Origin: DATARH01 sp963789255
Lineage (GTDB): Bacteria > Pseudomonadota > Alphaproteobacteria > ATCC43930 > CGMCC-115725
Direction: 5' to 3'
NCBI GenBank assembly: GCA_963789255.1
Contig: CAWBJW010000001.1
Location: 620,001-684,000, forward strand
Length of the DNA: 64,000 bases
The notes beneath the pieces were generated by a model that did not search any database, was not told the DNA's origin, and worked only from the letters and a program-made list of their open reading frames with translations. The stretch's first letter is position 1, and each line of letters opens with the position of its first letter. Below are positions 54,182-62,291 of this stretch, piece after piece. Position numbers and translations under genes: made by a program.

Positions 54182-54699
54182 TCATTCGCCGCCGAGCACG
54201 TCGTGCAGGGCGCTCCAGCGGGCGAGCTTGTCGGCATAACCGAGGCTCGCATAGGCCGGGCTGGTCGAACGGCAATGCGATATAGACCAGCCCGGGAAGC
54301 GGCGCGAAATGGCGATTGTAAAGCCGTCGCGCGCCCGAGCCGTTGAACGCGATTGCACGGATCCCGGGGTGGGAGGCAATCAGCGTGATCGATCGCATTG
54401 GGGATTTCGCTGCGGATCGTTGCATCCGCGCTGGCGAGGCGCTCGCCGGACGCGCAGACATCCCAAAGCGCCATCCGCCGGCTGAGGACAAAGCGCAGCT
54501 TGTCGGCGTAATCGGCCGGCGACGCCTCGCCGAACAGGCCGCAGGCGATCGGCCAGAACAGGTTGCGCGGGTGGGCGTAATACTGGCCGCGACGCAGCAA
54601 TTCTTCACCCGGCAGCGTGCCGAGTACAAGCACCCGAGAGCGCTCGTCGACAACCGGCGGAAAGCTGCGCCTGGGCGGATCGGCGCCCGGCGGGCTCAC
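54182..54699 (-). pseudogene. DNA-deoxyinosine (hypoxanthine)-type glycosylase, UDG superfamily (two +1 frame breaks)
   Basis: This UDG-superfamily base-excision enzyme has the motif start VLVLGTLPGEELLRRGQYYA, HPRNLFWPIACGLFG, then in the next frame IRAIAFNGSGARRLYNRH, and in the third LPSTSPAYASLGYADKLARW. One extra base near 54385-54395 and one at 54268-54269 (AA on the plus strand) explain both shifts. Restored length is about 171 residues, normal for the family. It is thought to remove deaminated bases such as hypoxanthine. Start GTG 54699 is chosen because upstream is repeat DNA. Confidence 0.82.
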
Positions 54700-54714
54700 T
54701 CGGACCGGACGCGA

Positions 54715-54800
54715 TGCGTCCTTCGAGACGGCGCTTCGCGCCTCCTCAGGATGACGTCTTTTCTTAGAGCGCGCCGGAGGGGCGCGTCTCGAAGGACGCA
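54715..54800. repeat. palindromic repeat, GCGTCCTTCGAGACG family (copy 2)
   Basis: TGCGTCCTTCGAGACG and CGTCTCGAAGGACGCA are perfect 16-bp inverted arms, and CCTCCTCAGGATGA in the centre matches the copy at 41214-41329. It lies just upstream of the glycosylase start, so the gene may be read from a promoter across it. Confidence 0.85.
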
Positions 54801-54898
54801 TGACGCCAAAGCAGTTAGGTCGAGATGTGTGCATGCCATAGCGATTTTGCCGGGTGACGCTAACCTATCGATGCAGCGGAGTTCATTTTGCGGAACGC

Positions 54899-55858
54899 TC
54901 AGTCGAGATAGCGCCCGAGGCGCACCGCCGTCTGGCCCCGGACGAGCCGCCGCGACGGCATGATCAGCACGCAATTGGCGTACGGGGTGCGCACCTCGCG
55001 GCCGTCATCGCGGCCGATCAGGCTGCCTTTTTCAGCGAGGATCTCGAGCCCGCGAAAATCGCCGGCAAACTCGAAGCGCTCGCCGGAAATCGTCACCGCC
55101 TCGGTCACCTCGATGACCCGCTGAGCCGGATGCGCGGCGAAATCGGGGCCGCCGAGCGCCGCCACATCGTCGCGGGTCACGCTGCCGAGCGCGAGGAGGA
55201 AGCGCAGCGTCACATCCATCGCGACCTCGGCGGCGCGGCGCTCCCAGTGCTGGCCGCATTCGATCAGCAGCGCCGTCTTGGCCGATGCCGGGTCGCCGAA
55301 GCCGCCGTAGTCGCGCATCCGCGGCCCGGCGGCGTGCCCCGCATCGCACATGATCAATTCGGGGATGCCGACCCGGCGCGCCAGCTCGCGCGAGCGCGGC
55401 AGCAGCCCGGCCAGCATCAACGGCTTGGTGGCGTATTGCATCGAGTGGAGATCGAGCAGGAAGTCGGCGGCATCGACGATCGGCCGCAAGGCGCGCGCCC
55501 GTTCGAGCTCGACCGACCGGCGCGCGCCGTCGAGCGTCGCGGGATGCCACAGCCGGTTGAAATCCTCGTCGATAAAGCGCGAGGCGATCGGATAGCGCGG
55601 GTCGAATTCGCGATACGCCGCGACATTGTCGAAGGCGAGCGTCAGGGTTCCCCGCCGCGGCCGCACCCCGGCACGGAACAGCCGGTCGAGCGCGATCGCG
55701 CCGCAAATCTCGTTGCCGTGGGTCAGCGCGGTCACCAGCACATGCGGCCCGGGCTCGGCCGCGGCAAAACTGGTGACGTACTCGATGCCGGTATTGCCCG
55801 CCCGATAGGGTTCGATATCGGGCGGCGTCAACTCCACGTTGAAGGTGAGATCGGACAA
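54899..55858 (-). CDS. succinylglutamate desuccinylase/aspartoacylase family protein
   Basis: This 319-residue zinc hydrolase has metal ligands in LVTALTHGNEICGAIAL (HxxE), a catalytic-domain DEDFNRLWHPAT and the third ligand in LLDLHSMQYATK. Length and motifs fit the AstE/ASPA family, which cleaves N-acyl amino acids. The substrate is not known. It is divergent from nothing nearby; the lytic transglycosylase gene lies upstream on the same strand after 352 bases. Confidence 0.88.
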   Translation of the reverse strand: MSDLTFNVELTPPDIEPYRAGNTGIEYVTSFAAAEPGPHVLVTALTHGNEICGAIALDRLFRAGVRPRRGTLTLAFDNVAAYREFDPRYPIASRFIDEDFNRLWHPATLDGARRSVELERARALRPIVDAADFLLDLHSMQYATKPLMLAGLLPRSRELARRVGIPELIMCDAGHAAGPRMRDYGGFGDPASAKTALLIECGQHWERRAAEVAMDVTLRFLLALGSVTRDDVAALGGPDFAAHPAQRVIEVTEAVTISGERFEFAGDFRGLEILAEKGSLIGRDDGREVRTPYANCVLIMPSRRLVRGQTAVRLGRYLD

Positions 55859-56210
55859 GGGGCAATCCTGTCAAAGACCGCGATGCGCCATCTTGCACGC
55901 CTTCGCCCGCCCCGTCACCTGATCCGCGGGCCGAGGCCGCAACCGGCGCTCCGACGGCCCTGCAGGCTGCGGCGAGCTGCGTGGGCGGCTTGCCCATCTG
56001 TTCGCGTGGTGCCTGGGGCGCCGCACCATCGAACTGCAACCGGCCGAAAATTTGCTGCTGATTGGTTTCGCTTTGCTCGCCCGGCCCTGCGAAACCGGCG
56101 CGCGAGAGGTTTGCTGCTGATTTCTTGCAGACTCAGCGGAAGGAAGGTCGGTGATCCAACTGCGGTTGAAGCTGCGGCGCCGCGCGACGGCGAAATCGCC
56201 GTCGCGGCTT
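55859..56210. other. non-coding gap with a duplicated 13-mer
   Basis: No gene is recognised in this 352-base spacer. TTTGCTGCTGATT occurs at 56051-56063 and again at 56110-56122, 59 bases apart. Whether it is a small repeat unit or a regulatory site is unclear. No T-run terminator is seen. Confidence 0.4.
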
Positions 56211-58173
56211 TCAGCGGGCGAGGTCGCTGACCAGCGAAAAGGCCGCGGCGTTGTTGCCGGCCTGGCCGCGATAGATCTGCAGGTTTTCGAGCACCCGCTG
56301 CACGTAGGCGCGCGTCTCGCCGAACGGGATCATCTCGATCCAGTCCACCATGCTGATGTCGCTGCCGCGCGGATCGCCGAATTCCTGCATCCACTGGCGC
56401 ACCCGGCTCGGCCCGGCGTTGTAGGCGGCGATCGCGAGCGCGTAGGAGCCGCCGAAATCGTCGAGCAGATTTTCGACATAGGAGCGGCCGAGGATCAAAT
56501 TGTAGATCCCGTCGGTGGTCAGCCGGGCGAGCGAGAAGGCCAGCTGCAATTTGCCGGCGATGCCGGCGGCGGTTGCCGGCATCAGCTGCATCAGCCCGCG
56601 CGCCCCGGCCCGGCTCATCGCGTCCGGCGCAAAGGCGCTCTCCTGCCGCACGATCGCCAGCAACAGCGGACGCTCGGCGATGCCGCCGCTGGGTAGCGCG
56701 GTGACCGGGTAGCCATGCACCATCAGCGGCATCCCCGCGTCGATCGCGCGGTGCGCCACCGCGATCGCCAGATCGATCCGGGCATGCAATTCGGCGAGCG
56801 CGGCCAGCATCGCAAAATCGACCGGCGTCTTCGCCGCATGCGCCATCTGCATCACAAAGATGCCGGCGTGCTGGTGGTCGCCGGCGGCGAAGAGCAGCTG
56901 CGCCGCGCGGACCAGCTCCTGCCCGTTGAACCGGGCCCGCTCGGCGCCGGTCGGGCGCGGTTCGGGTACCGGATGCGGCGGCGCGTCCCGGCCGAGCTGA
57001 TGGGCCGACAACTGGCCGTAGAATGTCGCCATGTTCTCGGCGCCGGCGGCATACCACTTCGCCGCGAGATCGGGCTTTCCGGCCGCGGCGGCGGCGCGCC
57101 CGCTCCAATAAGCGGCGCGGGCTTCGGCATAAGGGCTGGTGACCCGGGCAAGCATATGGGCGAAATGATCGAAGGCGAGCGCGGGGTCCTTGCGATAGCG
57201 TAGCGCGATGTACCCGCACAGGAATTCGGCCTCGGCAGAGGCATTGCCCGCGTTCGAGTTCGGGCTGCTCGACCAGCCGGTAGGCCATGTCCGGATTGCC
57301 GGTGTCAAGCAGCTGGCGGGCGACCAGCAGCCGCTCGCCCAACCACGCCGCCGGGCGAACCGGGTTGTCGTGATGGGCGAGCAGCAGCTGGGCGGCCGTG
57401 TCGTAATCGTCCTTCTTGCGCGACCAGCGCGCCTCCTCGAAGGCGAGCCCCGGATCCGAGCGAAGCTGGGTCGGCACCTGCGCCACCAGGCGGCCGGCAT
57501 CGGACGCGTCGGCGGCGAGCGCGAGGCGCGCTTCCGCCAGGGCATGATAATCGGCCGAAACCAGCGGCAGCATGCGGCGCGCTGCATCGGCGTTGCCGTC
57601 CCACAACAGCCGGTCGAGCCGCTTCTGGTGGTCTTCCGGGCGCAGCGTGGCGGAAAACCGCGCCAAGAGGTCGTGCTCCTCGGCCGGCGTGAAACCGCCC
57701 TCGATCCACGCCGTCCGCAGCGCCGCGGCGCCGGCCCCGACCTTGCCCTGGTCGATCATGATTTCGGCCGCCCGCGCCCTGCCCGCGCCGCTGATCGGGG
57801 GGTGGCGCTTGAGCCACAGGGCGGCGGTGTCGTCGCTCTCGCCCGCCAGCGCCTCCTCGGCACGGCGGCGCAACGTCTTCTGCAGCGGCCAATCCGGATT
57901 TTGCTCGATAAAGCCGGCAATCTCGGCAAAACGCCCGTCCGGGCTGGCGCGGGTATAATCCAGCCAGCGGACGATTTTCAGCGCCAGCGGATCCGGGCTT
58001 TGGCCGGCTTGGGCATTGGCCTGGGTCCAGTCGCCGCTGCGCGCGGCGGCAACCGCGGCCAGTGCGGCACTGTCGGTGCCGTCATTGGCGCGCGCTATCG
58101 CAATAAGGGAGGCAATACTGCCGAGGGCGATAAATAAAAGCCGAAACACCGGGAACAAAGCCGGCCGCTCCAT
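56211..58173 (-). pseudogene. slt: soluble lytic murein transglycosylase (one +1 frame break)
   Basis: The enzyme cleaves peptidoglycan glycan strands to 1,6-anhydro products. It has a signal peptide, a long alpha-helical superhelix (TPR-like) and a C-terminal SLT domain with LLAIVRQESAFAPDAMSRAG, where Glu is catalytic, and GLMQLMPATA and AIAAYNAGPSRVRQW. One extra A (read on the minus strand) in CCGAACTC at about 57259-57260 splits the gene; CCGACTC restores EQPDSNAGNASAEAEF. Restored length is about 653 residues. It is divergent from dapA. Confidence 0.9.
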
Positions 58174-58326
58174 GCATCCTCAAGGCGGGAGCCTCAGTCT
58201 TTACGGATTTTCGCCGCCGTCGGCAAGCGCGAAGCCAAAGGCAACAAACGCCGATCGGTGCTGTTGAAGCCGGCGGCGGCGGGGACTATCGTGCGCCGCG
58301 GGGACGCTCGCAGCCGGGAGGAAGCC

Positions 58327-59202
58327 ATGTTCAAGGGGTCGTTTGTGGCGTTGATCACCCCGTTCCGCGACGGCGCGGTCGACGAAACCGCCTTTCAGGA
58401 ACACGTCGCCTGGCAGATCGGCCAGGGCACGCACGGCCTCGTGCCGATCGGCACGACCGGCGAGTGCCCGGCGCTCGAAGACGACGAGCAGGAGCGCCTG
58501 ATCGCGCTGTGCGTCGAAGTCGCCAAGGGCCGCGCGCCGGTCATCCCCGGCACCGGCTTCAACTCGACCGCCCATACGATCGCGGCGACGCGTGCCGCCA
58601 AGGCGGCCGGCGCCGATGCGGCGCTGATCGTCTGCCCGTACTACAACAAGCCGACGCAGGAGGGCCTCTACCAGCATTTCAAGACCGTGCACGACGCCGT
58701 CGACCTGCCGATCGTCATCTACAACATTCCCGGGCGCAGCGCCGTCGACATGAGCAACGCGACGATGGCGCGGCTGGCGAAATTGCCGAACATCGTCGGG
58801 GTCAAGGACGCGACCAACGATCTCGCCCGTCCCTTGAGGATGCGCGTCGAGATCGACGGCGAGTTCTCGCTGTTGTCGGGCGAGGACGCGACCGCGGTCG
58901 CCTATCTCGCGCAAGGCGGCGACGGTTGCATCTCGGTGACGGCGAATGTCGCGCCGCTTTTGTGCTCGGCGATGCACGAGGCGTGGCAGAAGGGCGATCT
59001 GGCGACGGTGCGGCGGATCAACGAGCGGTTGATCCCGCTGCATGACGCGCTATTTGTCGAAACCAGCCCCGCGCCGGTCAAATACGCCGCCTCGCTGTTG
59101 GGACGCTGCACCCCGGAGGTTCGTCAGCCGCTGTGGCAGACGACGCCAGAAACGCAGGAGAAGGTGACGCGGGCAATGCGCGCCGCCGGGCTGATCAACT
59201 AG
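58327..59202 (+). CDS. dapA: 4-hydroxy-tetrahydrodipicolinate synthase
   Basis: DapA condenses aspartate semialdehyde and pyruvate in lysine/peptidoglycan synthesis. The 291-residue TIM barrel has the TTGE box (VPIGTTGECPALE), Tyr in CPYYNKPTQEGLYQHF and the Schiff-base Lys in IVGVKDATNDLARP. The ATG at 58327 follows GGGAGGAAGCC. smpB follows 28 bases later on the same strand. Confidence 0.96.
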   Translation: MFKGSFVALITPFRDGAVDETAFQEHVAWQIGQGTHGLVPIGTTGECPALEDDEQERLIALCVEVAKGRAPVIPGTGFNSTAHTIAATRAAKAAGADAALIVCPYYNKPTQEGLYQHFKTVHDAVDLPIVIYNIPGRSAVDMSNATMARLAKLPNIVGVKDATNDLARPLRMRVEIDGEFSLLSGEDATAVAYLAQGGDGCISVTANVAPLLCSAMHEAWQKGDLATVRRINERLIPLHDALFVETSPAPVKYAASLLGRCTPEVRQPLWQTTPETQEKVTRAMRAAGLIN

Positions 59203-59230
59203 GCCGGCCGCGTGGGATGAGCCAGGCAAA

Positions 59231-59695
59231 ATGCGGGCGACCGACCATTACGCCGCGCAGAACCGCCGCGCCCGCCACGATTACCTGATCGAGGACAAGA
59301 TCGAAGCCGGGCTCGTGCTGCACGGGACCGAGGTCAAGGTGCTGCGCCAGGGCGGCGCCAGCATCGCCGAAGCCTATGCCGACGAGGCCGGCGGCGAACT
59401 CTACCTCGTCAACGCCAACATTCCCGAATACAAGGCCGCGTCTCATTTCAGCCATGAGCCGCGGCGGCCGCGCAAGCTCTTGCTGCACCGCAAGGAGGTG
59501 AACCGGCTGTTGGGCGCGATCCGGCGCGAGGGGGTCACCGTCGTGCCGCTGGCGATCTATTTCAACGAGCGCGGCCGCGCCAAGGTCGAGCTCGGCTTGG
59601 CGCACGGCAAGAAGAAGGCCGACAAGCGCGCGGCCGAGCGCGACCGCGATTGGCAGAGGAGCCGCGCGCGCCTGATGCGCTCGCGCGATTTGTGA
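59231..59695 (+). CDS. smpB: SsrA-binding protein SmpB
   Basis: SmpB delivers tmRNA to stalled ribosomes. The 154-residue protein has YLIEDKIEAGLVLHGTEVK, PEYKAASHFSHEPRRPRKLL and the basic C-terminal tail KKKADKRAAERDRDWQRSRA. dapA-smpB is a frequent alphaproteobacterial pair. Confidence 0.96.
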   Translation: MRATDHYAAQNRRARHDYLIEDKIEAGLVLHGTEVKVLRQGGASIAEAYADEAGGELYLVNANIPEYKAASHFSHEPRRPRKLLLHRKEVNRLLGAIRREGVTVVPLAIYFNERGRAKVELGLAHGKKKADKRAAERDRDWQRSRARLMRSRDL

Positions 59696-59698
59696 GGT

Positions 59699-60346
59699 TC
59701 AGCCGAGGCGCTCGGCGAGGGCGGCGATCACCGCTTCGAACATCGCCGGCGTGAGCCTGCCGGTGTTGGTATTGAGCCGCGAGCAGTGATAGCTGTCGGC
59801 GAGCAGGGTCCCATCCGGCAACTCGTGCGTCGCGCCATGCGCAAACGGGTAGCCGGCACGCCGGAGTACTTTGGCCGCCAGCACCGCATTGTGGGCGATT
59901 GTGCCGAGCGCAAGGATCGCGCGCGCCCTCGGCAATGCCGCCAATTCGGCGGCCAGGAAGCGGCCGCACGCTGCGATCTCGGCCGGCTCCGGCCGGTTCT
60001 GCGGCGGCACACAGCGCACCGCGTTGACGATGCGGGCGCCGCGCAGTTCGAGTCCGTCGTTAATGTCGGCCTGGTAAATGCCTGTGGCGAAGCCGAATTT
60101 GGCCAGGCTGCGGTAGAGCAGATCGCCGGCAAAGTCGCCGGTGAACGGGCGCCCGGTCCGGTTGGCGCCGCGCAGACCGGGCGCGAGGCCGACGATCAGC
60201 AATTTCGCCTTCTCATCGCCGAAGGAGGGGACCGGGGCGTTGAACCAGCCCGGGTGCGCCAGGCGCTGGGCCGCCCGGAAGGCCGCGAGGCGCGGGCAGA
60301 GCGGGCAGTCGCGCGACGGCAGGAAATCCGGCCCGGCGAGGCTCAC
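59699..60346 (-). CDS. family 5 uracil-DNA glycosylase (UDGb)
   Basis: This 215-residue [4Fe-4S] glycosylase has Cys ligands in RDCPLCPRL, in VRCVPPQNRPEP and in IAACGRFL, motif GLAPGLRGANRTGRPFTGD and the late motif SYHCSRLNTNTGRLT. These fit UDGb, which removes uracil and other deaminated bases, and its active-site Asp is replaced as in that family. It is convergent with smpB, with 3 bases between stops. Confidence 0.9.
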   Translation of the reverse strand: MSLAGPDFLPSRDCPLCPRLAAFRAAQRLAHPGWFNAPVPSFGDEKAKLLIVGLAPGLRGANRTGRPFTGDFAGDLLYRSLAKFGFATGIYQADINDGLELRGARIVNAVRCVPPQNRPEPAEIAACGRFLAAELAALPRARAILALGTIAHNAVLAAKVLRRAGYPFAHGATHELPDGTLLADSYHCSRLNTNTGRLTPAMFEAVIAALAERLG

Positions 60347-60353
60347 TCAGCGT

Positions 60354-60935
60354 TCACTCGCTCTCGACACGCTCGGTGCGCGGCCGCGCCATCTCGTCGC
60401 GGGGAACGTGATTTCGCGAAATGCTCGGCGCCAACTCCTGCACCTCGATGAAGCTGTCGGCCTGCCGGCGCAAATCGTCGGAAACCATCGGAGGCGAGGA
60501 GCGGATGGTGGATACCACCGACACCCGTACGCCGCGCCGCTGCACCGCCTCGACGAGCCGGCGGAAGTCGCCGTCGCCGGAGAACAGGATTGCGTGGTCG
60601 ATATACTGAGCCATTTCGAGCATGTCGATCGCCAGCTCGATATCCATGTTGCCCTTGATGCGTCGCCGCCCCATCGCATCGGTGAATTCCTTGGTCGGCT
60701 TGGTCACCATGGTATAACCATTATAATCGAGCCAATCGACAAGCGGCCGTATCGGCGAGTATTCCTGATCTTCGAGCAACGCCGTGTAGTAGAATGCGCG
60801 AATCAAGCGCCCTTTCGAGCGGAACAAGTCCAGCAGCCGCTTGTAGTCGATGTCGAACGCCAAACCTCGGGCCGCGGAATAGAGGTTGGCGCCATCGATG
60901 AATATCGCAATCCGTTCTTCTGGGTAGAAAATCAT
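60354..60935 (-). CDS. NYN domain (LabA/DUF88) protein
   Basis: The 193-residue protein has the NYN/PIN-like acidic cluster: IAIFIDGANLYSAARG, GNMDIELAIDMLEMAQ and AILFSGDGDFRRLVEAV. NYN domains are RNase-like; the alphaproteobacterial member is widespread, but its substrate is unknown. The ATG at 60935 starts MIFYPEERIAIF, giving the normal length; ATG 60974 also exists upstream. It is 7 bases from UDGb on the same strand and divergent from folK. Confidence 0.9.
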   Translation of the reverse strand: MIFYPEERIAIFIDGANLYSAARGLAFDIDYKRLLDLFRSKGRLIRAFYYTALLEDQEYSPIRPLVDWLDYNGYTMVTKPTKEFTDAMGRRRIKGNMDIELAIDMLEMAQYIDHAILFSGDGDFRRLVEAVQRRGVRVSVVSTIRSSPPMVSDDLRRQADSFIEVQELAPSISRNHVPRDEMARPRTERVESE

Positions 60936-61034
60936 CGGAAACCCCGCAAAATCGAAAATGTCGGTTATTGTCATGCGCAAGCGATGGGCCGTCAAGCACC
61001 GCGCGGCAGGGCGTTGATCCGGGGGTGATCGCGG

Positions 61035-61547
61035 GTGATTCTCGTCGGCATCGGTAGTAACCTCGCAGCACCGCGGTTCGGTTCGCCGCAAGACACGGTG
61101 ACTGCGGCGGTCGCGCAACTGCCGGCGATCGGCGTCAGGGTCGTGCGGCAGTCGCGCTGGTATCTGTCGCAGCCGGTGCCGCCTTCCGATCAGCCGTGGT
61201 ACGTCAACGGGGTTGCCGCGGTCGAGACCCGGCTGGCGCCGGCGGCGCTGCTCGTCAGGCTGCTGGCACTCGAAACCCGATTTGGCCGCCGGCGCGGCGC
61301 GCGGAACGCCGCCCGAACTCTCGATCTCGATCTGCTCGATTACCATGGCCGGCAATGCGCGACCCGGCGCCTCGTGCTGCCGCATCCGCGCTTGCACGAG
61401 CGGCGTTTCGTTCTCGCCCCCCTGGTGGAGATCGCCCCCGACTGGCGGCATTCGCGGCTCGGGCTGACCGCGGCAGAGCTGCTGGCGCGCTTGCCGCCGG
61501 GCCAGCCGGTTCGCGCGCTCGGCGATCAGGAGATGCCGCGTGGATGA
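61035..61547 (+). CDS. folK: 2-amino-4-hydroxy-6-hydroxymethyldihydropteridine diphosphokinase
   Basis: FolK transfers pyrophosphate to the pterin in folate synthesis. The 170-residue protein starts at GTG 61035 with MILVGIGSNLAAPRF, and has ARTLDLDLLDYHG and LPHPRLHERRFVLAPLVEI, the family signature. Length is normal. Monocistronic or weakly linked to the downstream pcm-like gene. Confidence 0.94.
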   Translation: MILVGIGSNLAAPRFGSPQDTVTAAVAQLPAIGVRVVRQSRWYLSQPVPPSDQPWYVNGVAAVETRLAPAALLVRLLALETRFGRRRGARNAARTLDLDLLDYHGRQCATRRLVLPHPRLHERRFVLAPLVEIAPDWRHSRLGLTAAELLARLPPGQPVRALGDQEMPRG

Positions 61548-61627
61548 TTGTGGTTGCTGCGGGACACCGATATAAGGCCGCGCCGGCGTGTTCGGCGCCC
61601 GACAGGAGGGCCAGCGCGGCGATTGCG

Positions 61628-62284
61628 ATGACTGTGTACGAAACTGCCCGCATCAAGATGATCGAGAACCAGCTCCGTCCCAACAAGGTGACGGATGAGC
61701 GGGTGATTGACGCCTTCATGCGGATACGCCGAGGGGCGTTCGTGCCCGAGAAGCTGCACGGCCTCGCCTATCTCGACGACGATCTGCCGCTCGGCGGTGG
61801 CCGCTACCTGATGCAGCCGATGGTCGCGGCTCGGCTGCTGCAGGCGGCGATGGTCAAGCCGAAGGACACCGCCCTTGTCGTCGGCGCGGCGGTCGGCTAC
61901 GAGGCGGCGCTGCTGTCGCTGCTGGCGCGCAGCGTCGTGGCGCTCGAACCAAACGCCGAGCTTGCACGAATTGGGCGATCGGCCTTGGTCGATCACCGGA
62001 TCGCCTCGGTCAGCTATGTCGAGGCGCCGCTTCGCCTCGGATTCCGCCAGCGTTCGCCCTATGACGTGATCCTGTTCGCCGGTGCGGTCGAGGCAATTCC
62101 TGAGGAAATCGGCGGCCAACTGGCCGAAGGCGGACGTATGGCTGTGGTGTTGCGGCCTCACCTCGGCATTGGGCGCGCGATGTTGATAACGCGGACTGGC
62201 GAAGTGCTCGCGCAACGCGTTATGTTCGATGCCGCTACGCCGCTACTCCCGGGTTTTGTCGCGAAACCCGCCTTTGTGTTTTGA
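61628..62284 (+). CDS. protein-L-isoaspartate O-methyltransferase-like (degenerate motifs)
   Basis: This 218-residue PCMT-family protein begins MTVYETARIKMIENQLRPNK. Two deviations from active PCMTs are seen: the TIS region reads RYLMQPMVAA, and the SAM motif I reads VVGAAVGYEAALL instead of a GxGxGY pattern. It may bind another ligand or be inactive. The tolC start lies 7 bases downstream, and this pcm-like/tolC/popZ order is conserved in alphaproteobacteria. Confidence 0.84.
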   Translation: MTVYETARIKMIENQLRPNKVTDERVIDAFMRIRRGAFVPEKLHGLAYLDDDLPLGGGRYLMQPMVAARLLQAAMVKPKDTALVVGAAVGYEAALLSLLARSVVALEPNAELARIGRSALVDHRIASVSYVEAPLRLGFRQRSPYDVILFAGAVEAIPEEIGGQLAEGGRMAVVLRPHLGIGRAMLITRTGEVLAQRVMFDAATPLLPGFVAKPAFVF

Positions 62285-62291
62285 GGGGCGA

